Origin: Algoriphagus iocasae
GTDB lineage: Bacteria > Bacteroidota > Bacteroidia > Cytophagales > Cyclobacteriaceae
Length of the DNA stretch: 64,000 nucleotides
NCBI RefSeq assembly: GCF_014206875.1
Contig: NZ_JACIJO010000003.1
Location: 164,066-228,065, forward strand
Direction of reading: 5' to 3'
How positions within the stretch are numbered: the stretch's first letter is position 1; every line of letters starts with the position of its first letter. Under the pieces are notes generated by a model, which was not told where the DNA came from, did not search any database, and saw only the letters and a list, made by a program, of their open reading frames with translations. A program made the translations under genes and the position numbers. Positions 45,372-54,780 of the stretch are shown piece after piece.

Positions 45372-47015
45372 ATGAATTCAATTAACCCTACTACCACTCC
45401 GGCTTGGGGCAGATTATTGCAACTTGCGGAAGAACATAAAGACCTTAAAATCTTATCGCTTTTAGAAGAGCACGAGCGATTTGAGCGATATAGCTTGCAG
45501 TTAGAAGACATCTTGGTCGATTTTTCGAAGAATAAGGTCAATGATGATATTTTGAAAGCACTTTGTGATTTGGCTAGAGAAACCGAATTGCATCTAGCGA
45601 TCGAAGATATGTTTTCTGGGGAAGCCATCAATCAGACTGAAAATCGTGCTGTTTTGCATACAGCTTTGAGAAATAAATCGGATCACGCGGTTTATGTAGA
45701 TGGGGAAAATGTAATGCCTGAGGTTCAGAAAGTCTTGGACCAAATGAAAAGTTTTGCAGACAAAATCCAAAACAAGCAATGGCTTGGATACACTGGGAAA
45801 CCAATCAAATCCTTAGTCAACATCGGTATTGGAGGTTCGGATTTAGGGCCAGTGATGGTGACTGAGGCGCTGAAGCCATACCAAAACCCAGACCTTGAAA
45901 TATTTTTTGTTTCCAATGTGGATGGAACGCATATGGCTGAAACTTTGAAAAAAGTTGATCCTGAAACAACCTTGTTCTTTATTGCCTCCAAAACATTTAC
46001 TACTCAGGAAACCATGACCAATGCGCATTCTGCAAGGGATTGGTTTTTGGGATATGCAAAGGATGAAAAGGCTGTAGCAAAGCATTTTGTTGCTCTTTCT
46101 ACCAATGCGAAAGCAGTAGAGGCATTTGGAATTGATACCCAAAACATGTTTGCATTTTGGGATTGGGTAGGAGGAAGGTATTCTCTTTGGTCCGCTATAG
46201 GTTTACCAATTGCATGTGCCATCGGCTTCGATAATTTCGAGCAATTGCTTCATGGTGCTCATGCCATGGATGAGCATTTCCGACATTCCATGTTTAATAG
46301 AAATATCCCTGTGATTTTGGCATTGATTGGAATTTGGAATACCAATTTTCAAGGAGCTGCGTCTGAAGCAATTCTTCCATATGATCAATATATGCATCGT
46401 TTTGCAGCGTATTTCCAGCAGGGAAACATGGAAAGCAATGGTAAATATGTCAGCAGAAATGGAGAAAAAGTTAACTATACCACTGGACCGATTATCTGGG
46501 GAGAACCTGGGACAAATGGCCAACATGCTTTTTACCAATTAATCCATCAGGGTACCCATTTGATCCCATGTGATTTTATTGCTCCTGCAATTTCCCATAA
46601 TCCGATTGGCGATCATCATCCAAAGTTGCTTTCCAATTTCTTCGCGCAAACAGAAGCTTTGATGAAAGGAAAGTCTTTGGAAGAGGTGAAAGCTGAAATG
46701 GCAAAATCAGGGAAATCTGAAGAGGAAATTGAGAAAATTGCCCCGCATCGTGTATTTGAAGGAAATCGACCAACCAATTCTATTTTGGTGAAGAAAATCA
46801 CTCCGTATACCTTGGGGCAATTGATCGCGATGTACGAACACAAAATCTTTGTGCAAGGTGTCATCTGGGATATTTTCAGCTTCGATCAGTGGGGAGTGGA
46901 ATTAGGAAAAGTTCTTGCAAACGGAATTCTTCCAGAGCTCAAAGGTGATGAAGAAGTTACCTCCCATGATGGTTCTACAAACGGCCTGATCAATGCTTAT
47001 AAGAAAATGAGATAG
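45372..47015 (+). CDS. pgi: Glucose-6-phosphate isomerase
   Basis: A 547-residue enzyme converting glucose-6-phosphate and fructose-6-phosphate. Motifs: [16 protein letters not shown], the family signature [63 protein letters not shown] and the terminal-region QWGVELGK. Length is typical of the long eukaryotic/proteobacterial form. It is monocistronic, ends in a strong terminator and lies 230 bp from the divergent TonB-like gene. Confidence 0.97.
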   Translation: MNSINPTTTPAWGRLLQLAEEHKDLKILSLLEEHERFERYSLQLEDILVDFSKNKVNDDILKALCDLARETELHLAIEDMFSGEAINQTENRAVLHTALRNKSDHAVYVDGENVMPEVQKVLDQMKSFADKIQNKQWLGYTGKPIKSLVNIGIGGSDLGPVMVTEALKPYQNPDLEIFFVSNVDGTHMAETLKKVDPETTLFFIASKTFTTQETMTNAHSARDWFLGYAKDEKAVAKHFVALSTNAKAVEAFGIDTQNMFAFWDWVGGRYSLWSAIGLPIACAIGFDNFEQLLHGAHAMDEHFRHSMFNRNIPVILALIGIWNTNFQGAASEAILPYDQYMHRFAAYFQQGNMESNGKYVSRNGEKVNYTTGPIIWGEPGTNGQHAFYQLIHQGTHLIPCDFIAPAISHNPIGDHHPKLLSNFFAQTEALMKGKSLEEVKAEMAKSGKSEEEIEKIAPHRVFEGNRPTNSILVKKITPYTLGQLIAMYEHKIFVQGVIWDIFSFDQWGVELGKVLANGILPELKGDEEVTSHDGSTNGLINAYKKMR

Positions 47016-47040
47016 GCTGACTTCTATCCGAAATAAAACA

Positions 47041-47072
47041 AAACCCCGACTCATGAAAGAGCCGGGGTTTTG
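47041..47072. terminator. Intrinsic terminator after pgi
   Basis: Stem AAACCCCG-a-CTC (47041-47052) / GAG-c-CGGGGTTT (47059-47070) with one mismatch, then a T-rich tail. It also lies 3' of gldH on the minus strand. Confidence 0.88.
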
Positions 47073-47114
47073 TTTTATTTTATTAAGATTTTAACTCCGT
47101 TTGGCGGGTCAGTT

Positions 47115-47570
47115 CTATTTCAGAATCTTTAATCCCACTGATTCAATTCCAGGCAACTGGTTCTGCCTCATATATTGAAGCAGCGTCACTGATTTTGTTC
47201 CTGCTTGAAACTGAAACGGCAAAGTATCATAGAATGTATAAGTACTTCCAAAACCATCTCCTTGGGGTTCTCCAGTTTTTGAATCAAATAATGGGACATT
47301 GATCAATTTATTTTCAATGATTACTCCCAATGAATCCTTGCTCAAAACCCTGACATAGCAATTAGAAAAGGTATATTCCTCATTGAATCGAAAGGCAATT
47401 AGGCTTGGATGGCCCATTGGTTCAATCTTGCTCAGATCAAATGTAAGGCTGTCTTCGATTCCCCAACTTTGATTGGTCAAAGGCTGGAATTCCTCAAAAA
47501 TCCGATCTTCAGAGCACGCAAATGATCCCAATAAGGTAATGAAGCAAAGGAAAACAAACGCTTTATTCAT
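47115..47570 (-). CDS. gldH: Gliding motility lipoprotein GldH
   Basis: A 151-residue lipoprotein (signal ending LGSFAC-S, Cys at about 19). The body matches GldH: FEEFQPLTNQSWGIEDSLTF, FSNCYVRVLSKDS, GEPQGDGFGSTYTFYDTLPF and VTLLQYMRQNQLPGIESVGL. GldH is needed for gliding in Flavobacterium johnsoniae and is linked to the type IX secretion/gliding machinery at the cell envelope. Homologues are commonly next to a PSP1/RicT gene, as here; its ATG lies inside the end of that gene (8-bp overlap), so translation is coupled. It is last in the recQ-purD-ricT-gldH unit. Confidence 0.9.
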   Translation of the reverse strand: MNKAFVFLCFITLLGSFACSEDRIFEEFQPLTNQSWGIEDSLTFDLSKIEPMGHPSLIAFRFNEEYTFSNCYVRVLSKDSLGVIIENKLINVPLFDSKTGEPQGDGFGSTYTFYDTLPFQFQAGTKSVTLLQYMRQNQLPGIESVGLKILK

Positions 47571-49092
47571 TTCCAGATGAATTAGGATTTGGACCTTGGT
47601 TTCTTCTAGGTGGGAATTTTTTCTTTCCAGCTGGTTTTCCTTCAGGCCTGCCTTCAGGTTTACTTTCTCCTTTTGGAGTTTGCTGAGGTTTTTTGGCTTC
47701 TGGAGTTGGCTTTTGCTTTTTCCCTTCTACTGGAGGCTTCGGATTAGGTTTATTTCCTCCCTGTCTTTTTGGAGGATTTGTTCCTTGTACCGGAGCAGCA
47801 GGGTTTTGCTGATTTCGGTTCTTATTCCTGTTATTTCTCTTCTTTCTTCTTGGTTCGCCGCTTGGATTCTGATTCTGCTGAGGTGCATTTTCTTGCTTTG
47901 GAGCAGGATTTACACGTTGGCTATTATTTGAATCTTCCGCTTTTTGCGGATTTGAAGATTTCGGATTATTTCTGTTTTTGTTTCTTGGCTTACGTTTTTT
48001 CTTTGGGGCATTGCTGGAAGCAAACTTCTTATCCAAAAGCTCTAATTCTCTTGTGGATTTTGCTGCCAAGTCCTCAATATCAGAAGCCTCATTTACCTGT
48101 AAGTTAAATACCTTGATGCCTTTTGAATTCAAAGCAAGAATTTCATTGACTCTGTCACAGGTGATGCTATGCCAGTCATTTTCATTGTTGTAGCTAAACC
48201 ACATCATTTTTCTGAAAATGTCTGTTTTCTGAAGTTTCGCAGGCCCAGCCTCAGTCATCAATGGACGCTCAATTTGAGGAATATCCTTGATGGCATCCAT
48301 GTAGGTGTCCAATTCATAATTGAGACAGCATTTCAATCTTCCACATTGTCCGCTTAGCTTGCCAGGATTAAGAGAAAGATTTTGATAACGTGCAGCTGAA
48401 GTGCTTACATTTTTGAAATCAACTAGCCAAGTGGAGCAGCATAATTCTCTACCGCAAACTCCTAATCCACCAATTCTTCCGGCTTCTTGTCGAAGACTGA
48501 TTTGGCGCATTTCTACTCGAATTCTGAATTCTCCTGCAAGAACTTTGATCAATTCTCTAAAATCAACCCGATCATCAGCAGAGTAATAAAATGTAGCTTT
48601 TGAGTTGTCTGACTGATATTCGATGTCAGACATTTTCATTTTTAGGCCAAGCTCATCGACGATTTGCTTGCATCGATAAAGAGTAGGTATTTCTCTATTT
48701 TTGGCTTCTTGCCATTTTTCAAGGTCTTTTTCAGTGGCAATACGATAGATTCTAAGAATCTCATCATCATTTTTGATTTTACGCTTTTGCATCTGAAGGC
48801 GTACCAATTCACCTTGGAGAGATACATATCCGATGTGATGACCATTTGGTACATCCACCACGACTGGATCTCCAGTAGTCAAAGGCAAATAGTCTACGTT
48901 TCTATAGTACTCTTTTCTGCCTCCTTTGAATTTCACTTCTACGATATCAAAGGTATCCACCTCAGGAATTCCCATGTGACTTAGCCAGTCGAAGGAATTC
49001 ATTTTATTGCAATCGCTCGTTCCGCAACTCCCATTATTTTGGCAGCCGCCGGATCCTCCAGAAGAGGTAGAGCAAGTTGTACATCCACTCAT
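47563..49092 (-). CDS. ricT: PSP1-domain protein RicT with long disordered tail
   Basis: A 509-residue protein. A Cys/Gly/Ser-rich N-terminus (Cys 4, 7, 17, 23, 28) precedes the conserved PSP1 core (about 40-290) with GGLGVCGRELCCSTWL and GQCGRLKCCLNYELD, the Cys motifs that in Bacillus RicT (YaaT) contribute to the iron-sulfur RicAFT complex controlling RNA maturation. From about 345 to the end the sequence is low-complexity, rich in Lys, Asn, Pro and Gln, basic and probably disordered. The tail suggests RNA or membrane-surface binding, which is inference. It is 42 bp after purD and overlaps gldH by 8 bp. Confidence 0.88.
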   Translation of the reverse strand: MSGCTTCSTSSGGSGGCQNNGSCGTSDCNKMNSFDWLSHMGIPEVDTFDIVEVKFKGGRKEYYRNVDYLPLTTGDPVVVDVPNGHHIGYVSLQGELVRLQMQKRKIKNDDEILRIYRIATEKDLEKWQEAKNREIPTLYRCKQIVDELGLKMKMSDIEYQSDNSKATFYYSADDRVDFRELIKVLAGEFRIRVEMRQISLRQEAGRIGGLGVCGRELCCSTWLVDFKNVSTSAARYQNLSLNPGKLSGQCGRLKCCLNYELDTYMDAIKDIPQIERPLMTEAGPAKLQKTDIFRKMMWFSYNNENDWHSITCDRVNEILALNSKGIKVFNLQVNEASDIEDLAAKSTRELELLDKKFASSNAPKKKRKPRNKNRNNPKSSNPQKAEDSNNSQRVNPAPKQENAPQQNQNPSGEPRRKKRNNRNKNRNQQNPAAPVQGTNPPKRQGGNKPNPKPPVEGKKQKPTPEAKKPQQTPKGESKPEGRPEGKPAGKKKFPPRRNQGPNPNSSGNE

Positions 49093-49134
49093 AAGTATAT
49101 AGTTACAGGATCGTAATCCTGGGTAAACTTGGGT

Positions 49135-50424
49135 TTATTTCATCAGTTTCAAGATATCTTGTCCGATATCTTTTCTGTAATACGCCTTTTCCCAATGAAT
49201 ATTTTCAACTGTGGAAAAAGCATTCTTTAAAGCTGCATCCAAAGATTTTCCCATCCCGGTAATAGCCATGACACGGCCTCCTTGGTTGACTAATTCCCCT
49301 TTGTCATTGGTAGAAGTTCCTGCATGAAAAACGATCGTTTGATCCGCTTTTTCGGGAAGGGAAATGGGAAATCCTTTTTCGTAAGATTCAGGATATCCAC
49401 CACTTACCATCACGACAGTTGTGGCATAATCTGGGGAGATTTTGAGGTTATAATTTTCTAATGTTCCTGTACCGATTCCAACCAGCAAATCCACAAAATC
49501 ACTTTCTATTCTTGGCAGAACAGCTTCGGTCTCAGGATCACCCATTCTTACATTGTATTCGATGACGTAAGGTTGGCCTTCATAATTCATCAATCCGATA
49601 AACAAGAAACCTTTGTAAGGAATGTTTTCCTTTGCAAGGCCATCTACCGTAGGTTTGACTACGAGTTCTTCAACCTTTTTCATGTAAGCTTCATCCGCGA
49701 AAATCACCGGACTCACAGCTCCCATTCCTCCAGTATTTAATCCAGTGTCGCCTTCACCGATTCTTTTATAATCTTTTGCCTCCGGCAAAATCTTGTAGCT
49801 TTTTCCATCAGTAGCCACAAAAACAGAAAGCTCAATTCCATAAAGGAATTCTTCAACAACAACTTTTGCAGATGCCGCACCGAATTTTTGCTCCAGCAGC
49901 ATTTCCTTAAATGATGCTTTTGCCTCATCCAAAGTCTGGCAAATTAAAACGCCTTTTCCTGAAGCCAGTCCATCGGCTTTCAGAACTATAGGAAGTTTTT
50001 GTGTGTCCAAATAGGCAAGACCTGCATCGATTTGATCTGCAGTAAATGTCTCATAAGCAGCAGTTGGGACATTGTTTCGCTGCATAAATCTCTTGGAGAA
50101 ATCCTTGCTACCTTCCAAAGTGGCTCCTAATTGAGAAGGACCAACCACTGGGATTGCAGTCGTTTCTTTTTGATTGAGAAGATAATCTACTACTCCTTTT
50201 ACAAGAGGTTCTTCTGGTCCTACGACTACCAATTCGATGGAATTTTCAAGAATGAAATTCTTTATTCCTTCGAAATCAGTAATAGAAAGGTTGATGTTTT
50301 TGGCAATAGCAGCAGTTCCTGCATTCCCCGGTGCAACGAAAAGTTGCGAGCATTTTGGACTTTGTACAATTTTCCAAGCAAAGGCATGTTCTCTGCCCCC
50401 GCTTCCTAATAAGAGTATATTCAT
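49135..50424 (-). CDS. purD: Phosphoribosylamine-glycine ligase
   Basis: A 429-residue ATP-grasp enzyme that makes glycinamide ribonucleotide, the second step of purine synthesis. Motifs: N-terminal MNILLLGSGGREHAFAWKI, the ATP-grasp segment PIVLKADGLASGKGVLIC, and GLNTGGMGAVSP and YNVRMGDPETEAVLPR. Full length for the family. It is 14 bp downstream of recQ on the same strand. Confidence 0.97.
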   Translation of the reverse strand: MNILLLGSGGREHAFAWKIVQSPKCSQLFVAPGNAGTAAIAKNINLSITDFEGIKNFILENSIELVVVGPEEPLVKGVVDYLLNQKETTAIPVVGPSQLGATLEGSKDFSKRFMQRNNVPTAAYETFTADQIDAGLAYLDTQKLPIVLKADGLASGKGVLICQTLDEAKASFKEMLLEQKFGAASAKVVVEEFLYGIELSVFVATDGKSYKILPEAKDYKRIGEGDTGLNTGGMGAVSPVIFADEAYMKKVEELVVKPTVDGLAKENIPYKGFLFIGLMNYEGQPYVIEYNVRMGDPETEAVLPRIESDFVDLLVGIGTGTLENYNLKISPDYATTVVMVSGGYPESYEKGFPISLPEKADQTIVFHAGTSTNDKGELVNQGGRVMAITGMGKSLDAALKNAFSTVENIHWEKAYYRKDIGQDILKLMK

Positions 50425-50438
50425 TGACTCAATTCTAG

Positions 50439-52616
50439 TTAATTGGCATGCTCGGAGATAAACTTAATCCGATAGACCCGCAATTCATCCTCTGCAAAAT
50501 CCTCATCTTCAAGTTCCTCCAATGCCTCTTTAATACGATCGGTTTCTGCATTCATGAAATAATCATGGAGTAGATCTTCCCGATCTTCATCCATGATATT
50601 TTCGATGTAGTAATCGATATTTAATTTTGTGCCGCTATAGATGATCTGCTCGATTTCCTGAAGAAGTTCAGACATGCTGATATTCAGGTTTTCGGCGATC
50701 TCATCCAAGTCGATCTTACGATCAATCTGTTGAATGATCGTAATTTTTATTTTTGATCTTGATCCTGCTGATTTCACTACCACTTCCGAGGCGGTCTCAA
50801 TCTCATTTTCTTCCACATAAGTAGAAATGATTCTCAGGAACGAAGCTCCAAATTTAGCGACTTTTCCCATACCAACACCGTTGATTTGCGCGAGCTCTTC
50901 TCTGGTGGTTGGATATACTGTCGCCATCTCTTCCAAGGATGGGTCCTGGAAGATCACATAAGGTGGTAATCCTTTGGATTTTGCTACCTTTTTTCTTTCT
51001 GCCTTTAGCAGTTCGAAAAGTTTCTCATCATATGCAATTCCTGCTGAGATCTCCACGTCAGGAGTATCTGAAGCTGATTCTGCTTCGTATTCATGATCCT
51101 TGTAGAGATTTACTGAATAAGGAGCTTCCATAAATGCTTTGCCTCTTGGAGTGAGTTTTAAAACTCCGAAAGACTCAATGTCTTTCTCCAAAAAGTCAAA
51201 AATCATTGCTTGGCGAATGATAGAGGTCCAATATTTTTCGGGCACCACTTTACCCTTACCAAACACAGGAAGCTGATCATGCTTGTAACTGGTGACATAT
51301 TCATTGGATTCGCCTATGATTACTTTTACTAAATGCTCGATTCCAAATCGTTCATTTGTCTCCATAGCCGCTTCTAATGCCGTTTGGATATAGGACATGC
51401 CTTCGAAAATCTCCCGCTCTCTCTTACAGTTATCACAATAGCCACAGTCTTTCTCAAAAGTCTCCCCAAAATAATTCAGGATAAACTTCCTTCTACAAAC
51501 TCCAGTTTCTGCATATGCTGCCATTTCCTGAAGCAGTACTCTGGCGTTTTCCCGCTCTGTGACCGGCTTGTCTTTGTTAAATTTATCCAGCTTGACGATG
51601 TCTTCATATCTGTAAAACATCAAACAATGTCCCTCCAGTCCATCGCGACCGGCTCTTCCGGTTTCCTGATAGTAACCTTCTAGCGATTTTGGAACATCAT
51701 AATGGATCACATAACGGACATCTGGTTTATCAATGCCCATCCCAAATGCAATGGTGGCTACAATGACATCAAGTTCTTCATTTAGGAAATCATCTTGATT
51801 TTTTATCCTAACAGCAGAATCCAAACCGGCATGGTAAGGAGCAGCATTTATTTGATTGACTTGGAGCAGTTGGGCTATTTCTTCCACTTTCTTTCTGCTC
51901 AGACAATAAATAATACCGGATTTGCCTTTATGGGACTTAATAAATTTAATCAGATGCTTTTTGGACTCGTTTTTAACCTTCGGCCTTACTTCATAAAATA
52001 AATTTGTTCGGTTGAATGAAGACTTAAATAAGTCTGCTTCTTCCATATGAAGATTTCGCTGGATATCCTGCTGCACTTTGGGTGTAGCCGTAGCAGTCAA
52101 TGCAATAATCGGCAAGTTTGGCGCAATTTGCGCAACGATAGACTTGATCTTCCGATATTCAGGTCTGAAGTCATGACCCCATTCGGAAATACAATGTGCT
52201 TCATCAATAGCCACGAAACTTAAGTGTGCCGATTTCAGGAAAGCAATGTTTTCTTCTTTGGTCAAAGACTCAGGTGCTACATAAAGTAGTTTGGTTTTCT
52301 TGCTGAGAACCTCACTTTTGACTTTGGTAGCTTCTGATTTGTTTAGTGTTGAATTTAGGAAATGGGCATTTACACCAATTGCATTGAGCTGATCGACTTG
52401 ATTTTTCATCAAAGCGATCAATGGTGAAATGACTATCGCGGTGCCGTCAGAGACTACAGCGGGTAACTGATAACACAACGATTTTCCTGCTCCCGTCGGC
52501 ATAATGACGAAAGTGTTCTTTTGGCTAAGCAAGTTGTCTACGATGGGTTCTTGATTCCCTCGAAACTGACTAAATCCAAAGATTTTCTTGAGTTCTGATT
52601 TTACTTTTTCTTCCAC
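50439..52616 (-). CDS. recQ: ATP-dependent DNA helicase RecQ
   Basis: A 725-residue 3'-5' helicase. Walker A is MPTGAGKS (39-46), the DEAH box is 138-141 in AIDEAHCISEWGHDFRPEY, motif VI is YYQETGRAGRDG, and the RecQ zinc site is CRRKFILNYFGE...CGYCDNC. An HRDC domain (about 528-605) precedes a C-terminal winged-helix extension. It unwinds recombination and replication intermediates. It is first in the unit recQ-purD-ricT-gldH and diverges from kdsD. Confidence 0.96.
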   Translation of the reverse strand: MEEKVKSELKKIFGFSQFRGNQEPIVDNLLSQKNTFVIMPTGAGKSLCYQLPAVVSDGTAIVISPLIALMKNQVDQLNAIGVNAHFLNSTLNKSEATKVKSEVLSKKTKLLYVAPESLTKEENIAFLKSAHLSFVAIDEAHCISEWGHDFRPEYRKIKSIVAQIAPNLPIIALTATATPKVQQDIQRNLHMEEADLFKSSFNRTNLFYEVRPKVKNESKKHLIKFIKSHKGKSGIIYCLSRKKVEEIAQLLQVNQINAAPYHAGLDSAVRIKNQDDFLNEELDVIVATIAFGMGIDKPDVRYVIHYDVPKSLEGYYQETGRAGRDGLEGHCLMFYRYEDIVKLDKFNKDKPVTERENARVLLQEMAAYAETGVCRRKFILNYFGETFEKDCGYCDNCKREREIFEGMSYIQTALEAAMETNERFGIEHLVKVIIGESNEYVTSYKHDQLPVFGKGKVVPEKYWTSIIRQAMIFDFLEKDIESFGVLKLTPRGKAFMEAPYSVNLYKDHEYEAESASDTPDVEISAGIAYDEKLFELLKAERKKVAKSKGLPPYVIFQDPSLEEMATVYPTTREELAQINGVGMGKVAKFGASFLRIISTYVEENEIETASEVVVKSAGSRSKIKITIIQQIDRKIDLDEIAENLNISMSELLQEIEQIIYSGTKLNIDYYIENIMDEDREDLLHDYFMNAETDRIKEALEELEDEDFAEDELRVYRIKFISEHAN

Positions 52617-52677
52617 TTGAAACAGGTGCTTTATAGGGTGTACCGTGCCTGTAAACAGGAATGATTCATTACTTTTA

Positions 52678-52685
52678 TACCTTTG
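52678..52685 (+). promoter_or_regulatory. Bacteroidota -7 promoter box for kdsD
   Basis: TACCTTTG matches the TAnnTTTG box exactly and sits 30 bp before the UUG start at 52715, giving a leader of about 25 nt. No clear -33 TTG is seen. It supports the unusual start codon. Confidence 0.45.
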
Positions 52686-52714
52686 TACGAATTTACTGAT
52701 AAACGCAGGTAAAA

Positions 52715-53683
52715 TTGAATTTAGCTAAAAATATTAGAAATACAGCCACCAGAGTATTGCAAAATGAGGCGAATGCTATTTTAAATTTAATAGAATTTAT
52801 AGATGGCGATTTTGAGTCTTGTGTGGATAGGATTCTTCACTCCTCTGGGCGCGTAGTCGTGACAGGTGTGGGTAAAAGTGCCATTGTTGCCAATAAAATA
52901 GTGGCTACATTAAACTCCACTGGGACACCAGCACTTTTTATGCATGCAGCAGATGCCATTCATGGCGACCTGGGTATGATTCAGGATGAAGACATTGTGA
53001 TTTGTATTTCGAAAAGTGGGAATACGCCTGAGATTAAAGTTTTGGTTCCTTTGCTGAAAAAGTCAGGATCCGTCCTTGTTGCTTTGGTCAGCAATACTCA
53101 AAGTTATTTGGCGGAGCATGCGGATTTTGTTCTCAATGCGACAATAGGAGAAGAGGCTTGCCCTCATAATTTGGCTCCTACAACCAGCACTACAGTGCAT
53201 ATGGCGATAGGAGATGCTTTGGCAGTTTGCCTTCTTGAAGCAAGAGGTTTTACTTCGGATGATTTTGCCAAGTATCACCCTGGAGGTTCTTTGGGGAAAC
53301 AGTTGTATCTTAAAGTCAGTGATTTGTTGAGCAAGGACCAGTTGCCAATGGTTCAGGAAGATTCTGATTTGGCAGCGGTAATTGTCGAGATATCAGGTAA
53401 AAGGCTTGGTGCTACCGCGGTGGTGAATGCTGAAGGGGATTTGAAAGGAATAATTACGGATGGAGACTTACGAAGAATGCTAGAGAAATCGTTGGATATT
53501 CAACGTTTGAAAGCTTCCGATATTATGACTGTTCATCCCAAAACGATTTCAAAAGATGAGTTTGCCATTCGTGCGCTGAATCTGATGAAAAATCACAACA
53601 TTACACAGTTGGTAGCAATGGATGGAGAGAAAATCGCAGGATTTGTTCATATTCATGACTTGATGAAAGAAGGCATCGTATAA
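52715..53683 (+). CDS. kdsD: Arabinose-5-phosphate isomerase, KpsF/GutQ family
   Basis: A 322-residue protein: SIS sugar-isomerase domain (VVTGVGKSAIVANKIVATLNSTG, CISKSGNTPEI, GEEACPHNLAPTTSTT in parts) followed by two CBS domains (ADLDAVIVEISGKRLGATAVV-like and ASDIMTVHPKTISKDEFAI). It converts ribulose-5-phosphate to arabinose-5-phosphate, the first step to Kdo for lipopolysaccharide. The start is TTG: an in-frame stop lies at 52700-52702 and no ATG fits the family N-terminus. The downstream manC is 7 bp away, so the two form an envelope-sugar operon. Confidence 0.9.
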   Translation: MNLAKNIRNTATRVLQNEANAILNLIEFIDGDFESCVDRILHSSGRVVVTGVGKSAIVANKIVATLNSTGTPALFMHAADAIHGDLGMIQDEDIVICISKSGNTPEIKVLVPLLKKSGSVLVALVSNTQSYLAEHADFVLNATIGEEACPHNLAPTTSTTVHMAIGDALAVCLLEARGFTSDDFAKYHPGGSLGKQLYLKVSDLLSKDQLPMVQEDSDLAAVIVEISGKRLGATAVVNAEGDLKGIITDGDLRRMLEKSLDIQRLKASDIMTVHPKTISKDEFAIRALNLMKNHNITQLVAMDGEKIAGFVHIHDLMKEGIV

Positions 53684-53690
53684 ACCCGAA

Positions 53691-54764
53691 ATGCAGATAA
53701 AACCATATATAGTAATTATGGCAGGGGGCATAGGCTCCAGATTTTGGCCATATAGTCGGAATAACCGACCGAAGCAATTTTTAGACATTCTAGGCACAGG
53801 AAGGACTTTGCTGCAAATGACTTTTGATAGATTTCAGGAGATTGCAAGTACCGACAGAGTTTTTGTGGTCACCAATCAGGATTATTTGGATTTGGTGAAA
53901 GAGCAATTACCAGAACTGGATGACAAGCAGATTTTGACGGAACCATTGCGTAGAAATACTGCAACTTGCATTGCTTATGCTACTTACAAAATCAATAAAA
54001 TAGATCCTGATGCCACTATGGTAGTGGCACCGGCGGATCATTTGATTACCCAGGAAAAGAAGTTTCAGATTGCGATCGAAAAGGCAATTGCAGGTGCACA
54101 AATCGATCAACGATTAATCACGTTGGGCATTAAACCAAATCGTCCAGAAACAGGATATGGATATATTCAGTATTTGGAGGAAGATGATCAAGAGATTTAT
54201 AAAGTCAAAACCTTTACAGAAAAGCCAAATCTAAAACTTGCCAAAACCTTTTTGGAGAGTGGTGATTTTGTGTGGAACTCAGGGATGTTTGTCTGGAAAT
54301 TGAAAAGCCTGATTGCTGCTTTTGAAAAATATATGCCTGATGTGGCTGAAGTTTTCATTGAAGGAAACGAGTATTTCGGTAAGGATGACGAAAGAGATTT
54401 TATAGATCGGGCTTATTCTCTATTGAAAAACATTTCCATTGATAATGGAATTATGGAGCAATCAGATCAGGTTTTTGTGATCCCTACAGAATTTGGATGG
54501 TCTGATTTAGGTTCATGGCATAGCTTGTATGAACTGAAGAAAAAAGACAAGAAAAATAATGTGGTGGAAGGAAATGCCATCCTTTATGACACGGAAAACT
54601 CCTTTGTCAAAGTCAATAGCGATAAGCTGGTGGTTGTTCAAGGTTTGGATAATTACCTGATCAATGAATCTGATAATGTGATTTTGATCTGTAAACTCGA
54701 TGCTGAGAAAAAATTCAGGGAGTTTGTGGCAAATGCTAAAAAGAAAGGGAAGGATTTTGTTTGA
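53691..54764 (+). CDS. manC: Mannose-1-phosphate guanylyltransferase
   Basis: A 357-residue nucleotidyltransferase making GDP-mannose for glycan synthesis. Motifs: VIMAGGIGSRFWPYSRNNRPKQFL (in part), TEPLRRNTATCIAYA, VVAPADHLIT, RPETGYGYIQY, FTEKPNLKLAKTFL, WNSGMFVWK and FGWSDLGSW. It lacks the C-terminal isomerase domain of bifunctional enzymes. The last codons and stop lie inside the terminator hairpin that follows. It is co-transcribed with kdsD. Confidence 0.93.
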   Translation: MQIKPYIVIMAGGIGSRFWPYSRNNRPKQFLDILGTGRTLLQMTFDRFQEIASTDRVFVVTNQDYLDLVKEQLPELDDKQILTEPLRRNTATCIAYATYKINKIDPDATMVVAPADHLITQEKKFQIAIEKAIAGAQIDQRLITLGIKPNRPETGYGYIQYLEEDDQEIYKVKTFTEKPNLKLAKTFLESGDFVWNSGMFVWKLKSLIAAFEKYMPDVAEVFIEGNEYFGKDDERDFIDRAYSLLKNISIDNGIMEQSDQVFVIPTEFGWSDLGSWHSLYELKKKDKKNNVVEGNAILYDTENSFVKVNSDKLVVVQGLDNYLINESDNVILICKLDAEKKFREFVANAKKKGKDFV

Positions 54765-54774
54765 CCTTCCCTTT
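54744..54774. terminator. Terminator hairpin overlapping the manC 3' end
   Basis: Perfect 10-bp arms AAAGGGAAGG (54744-54753) and CCTTCCCTTT (54765-54774) with an 11-nt loop that holds the manC stop codon; a T-rich stretch follows at 54778-54789. It is shared with the convergent rlmB. Confidence 0.8.
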
Positions 54775-54780
54775 GAGAAT

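Noticed and set aside
47596..48107. Long antisense ORFs opposite the ricT tail
   Set aside because: They arise from the low-complexity Lys/Asn/Pro/Gln codons of ricT and have no sensible protein pattern.
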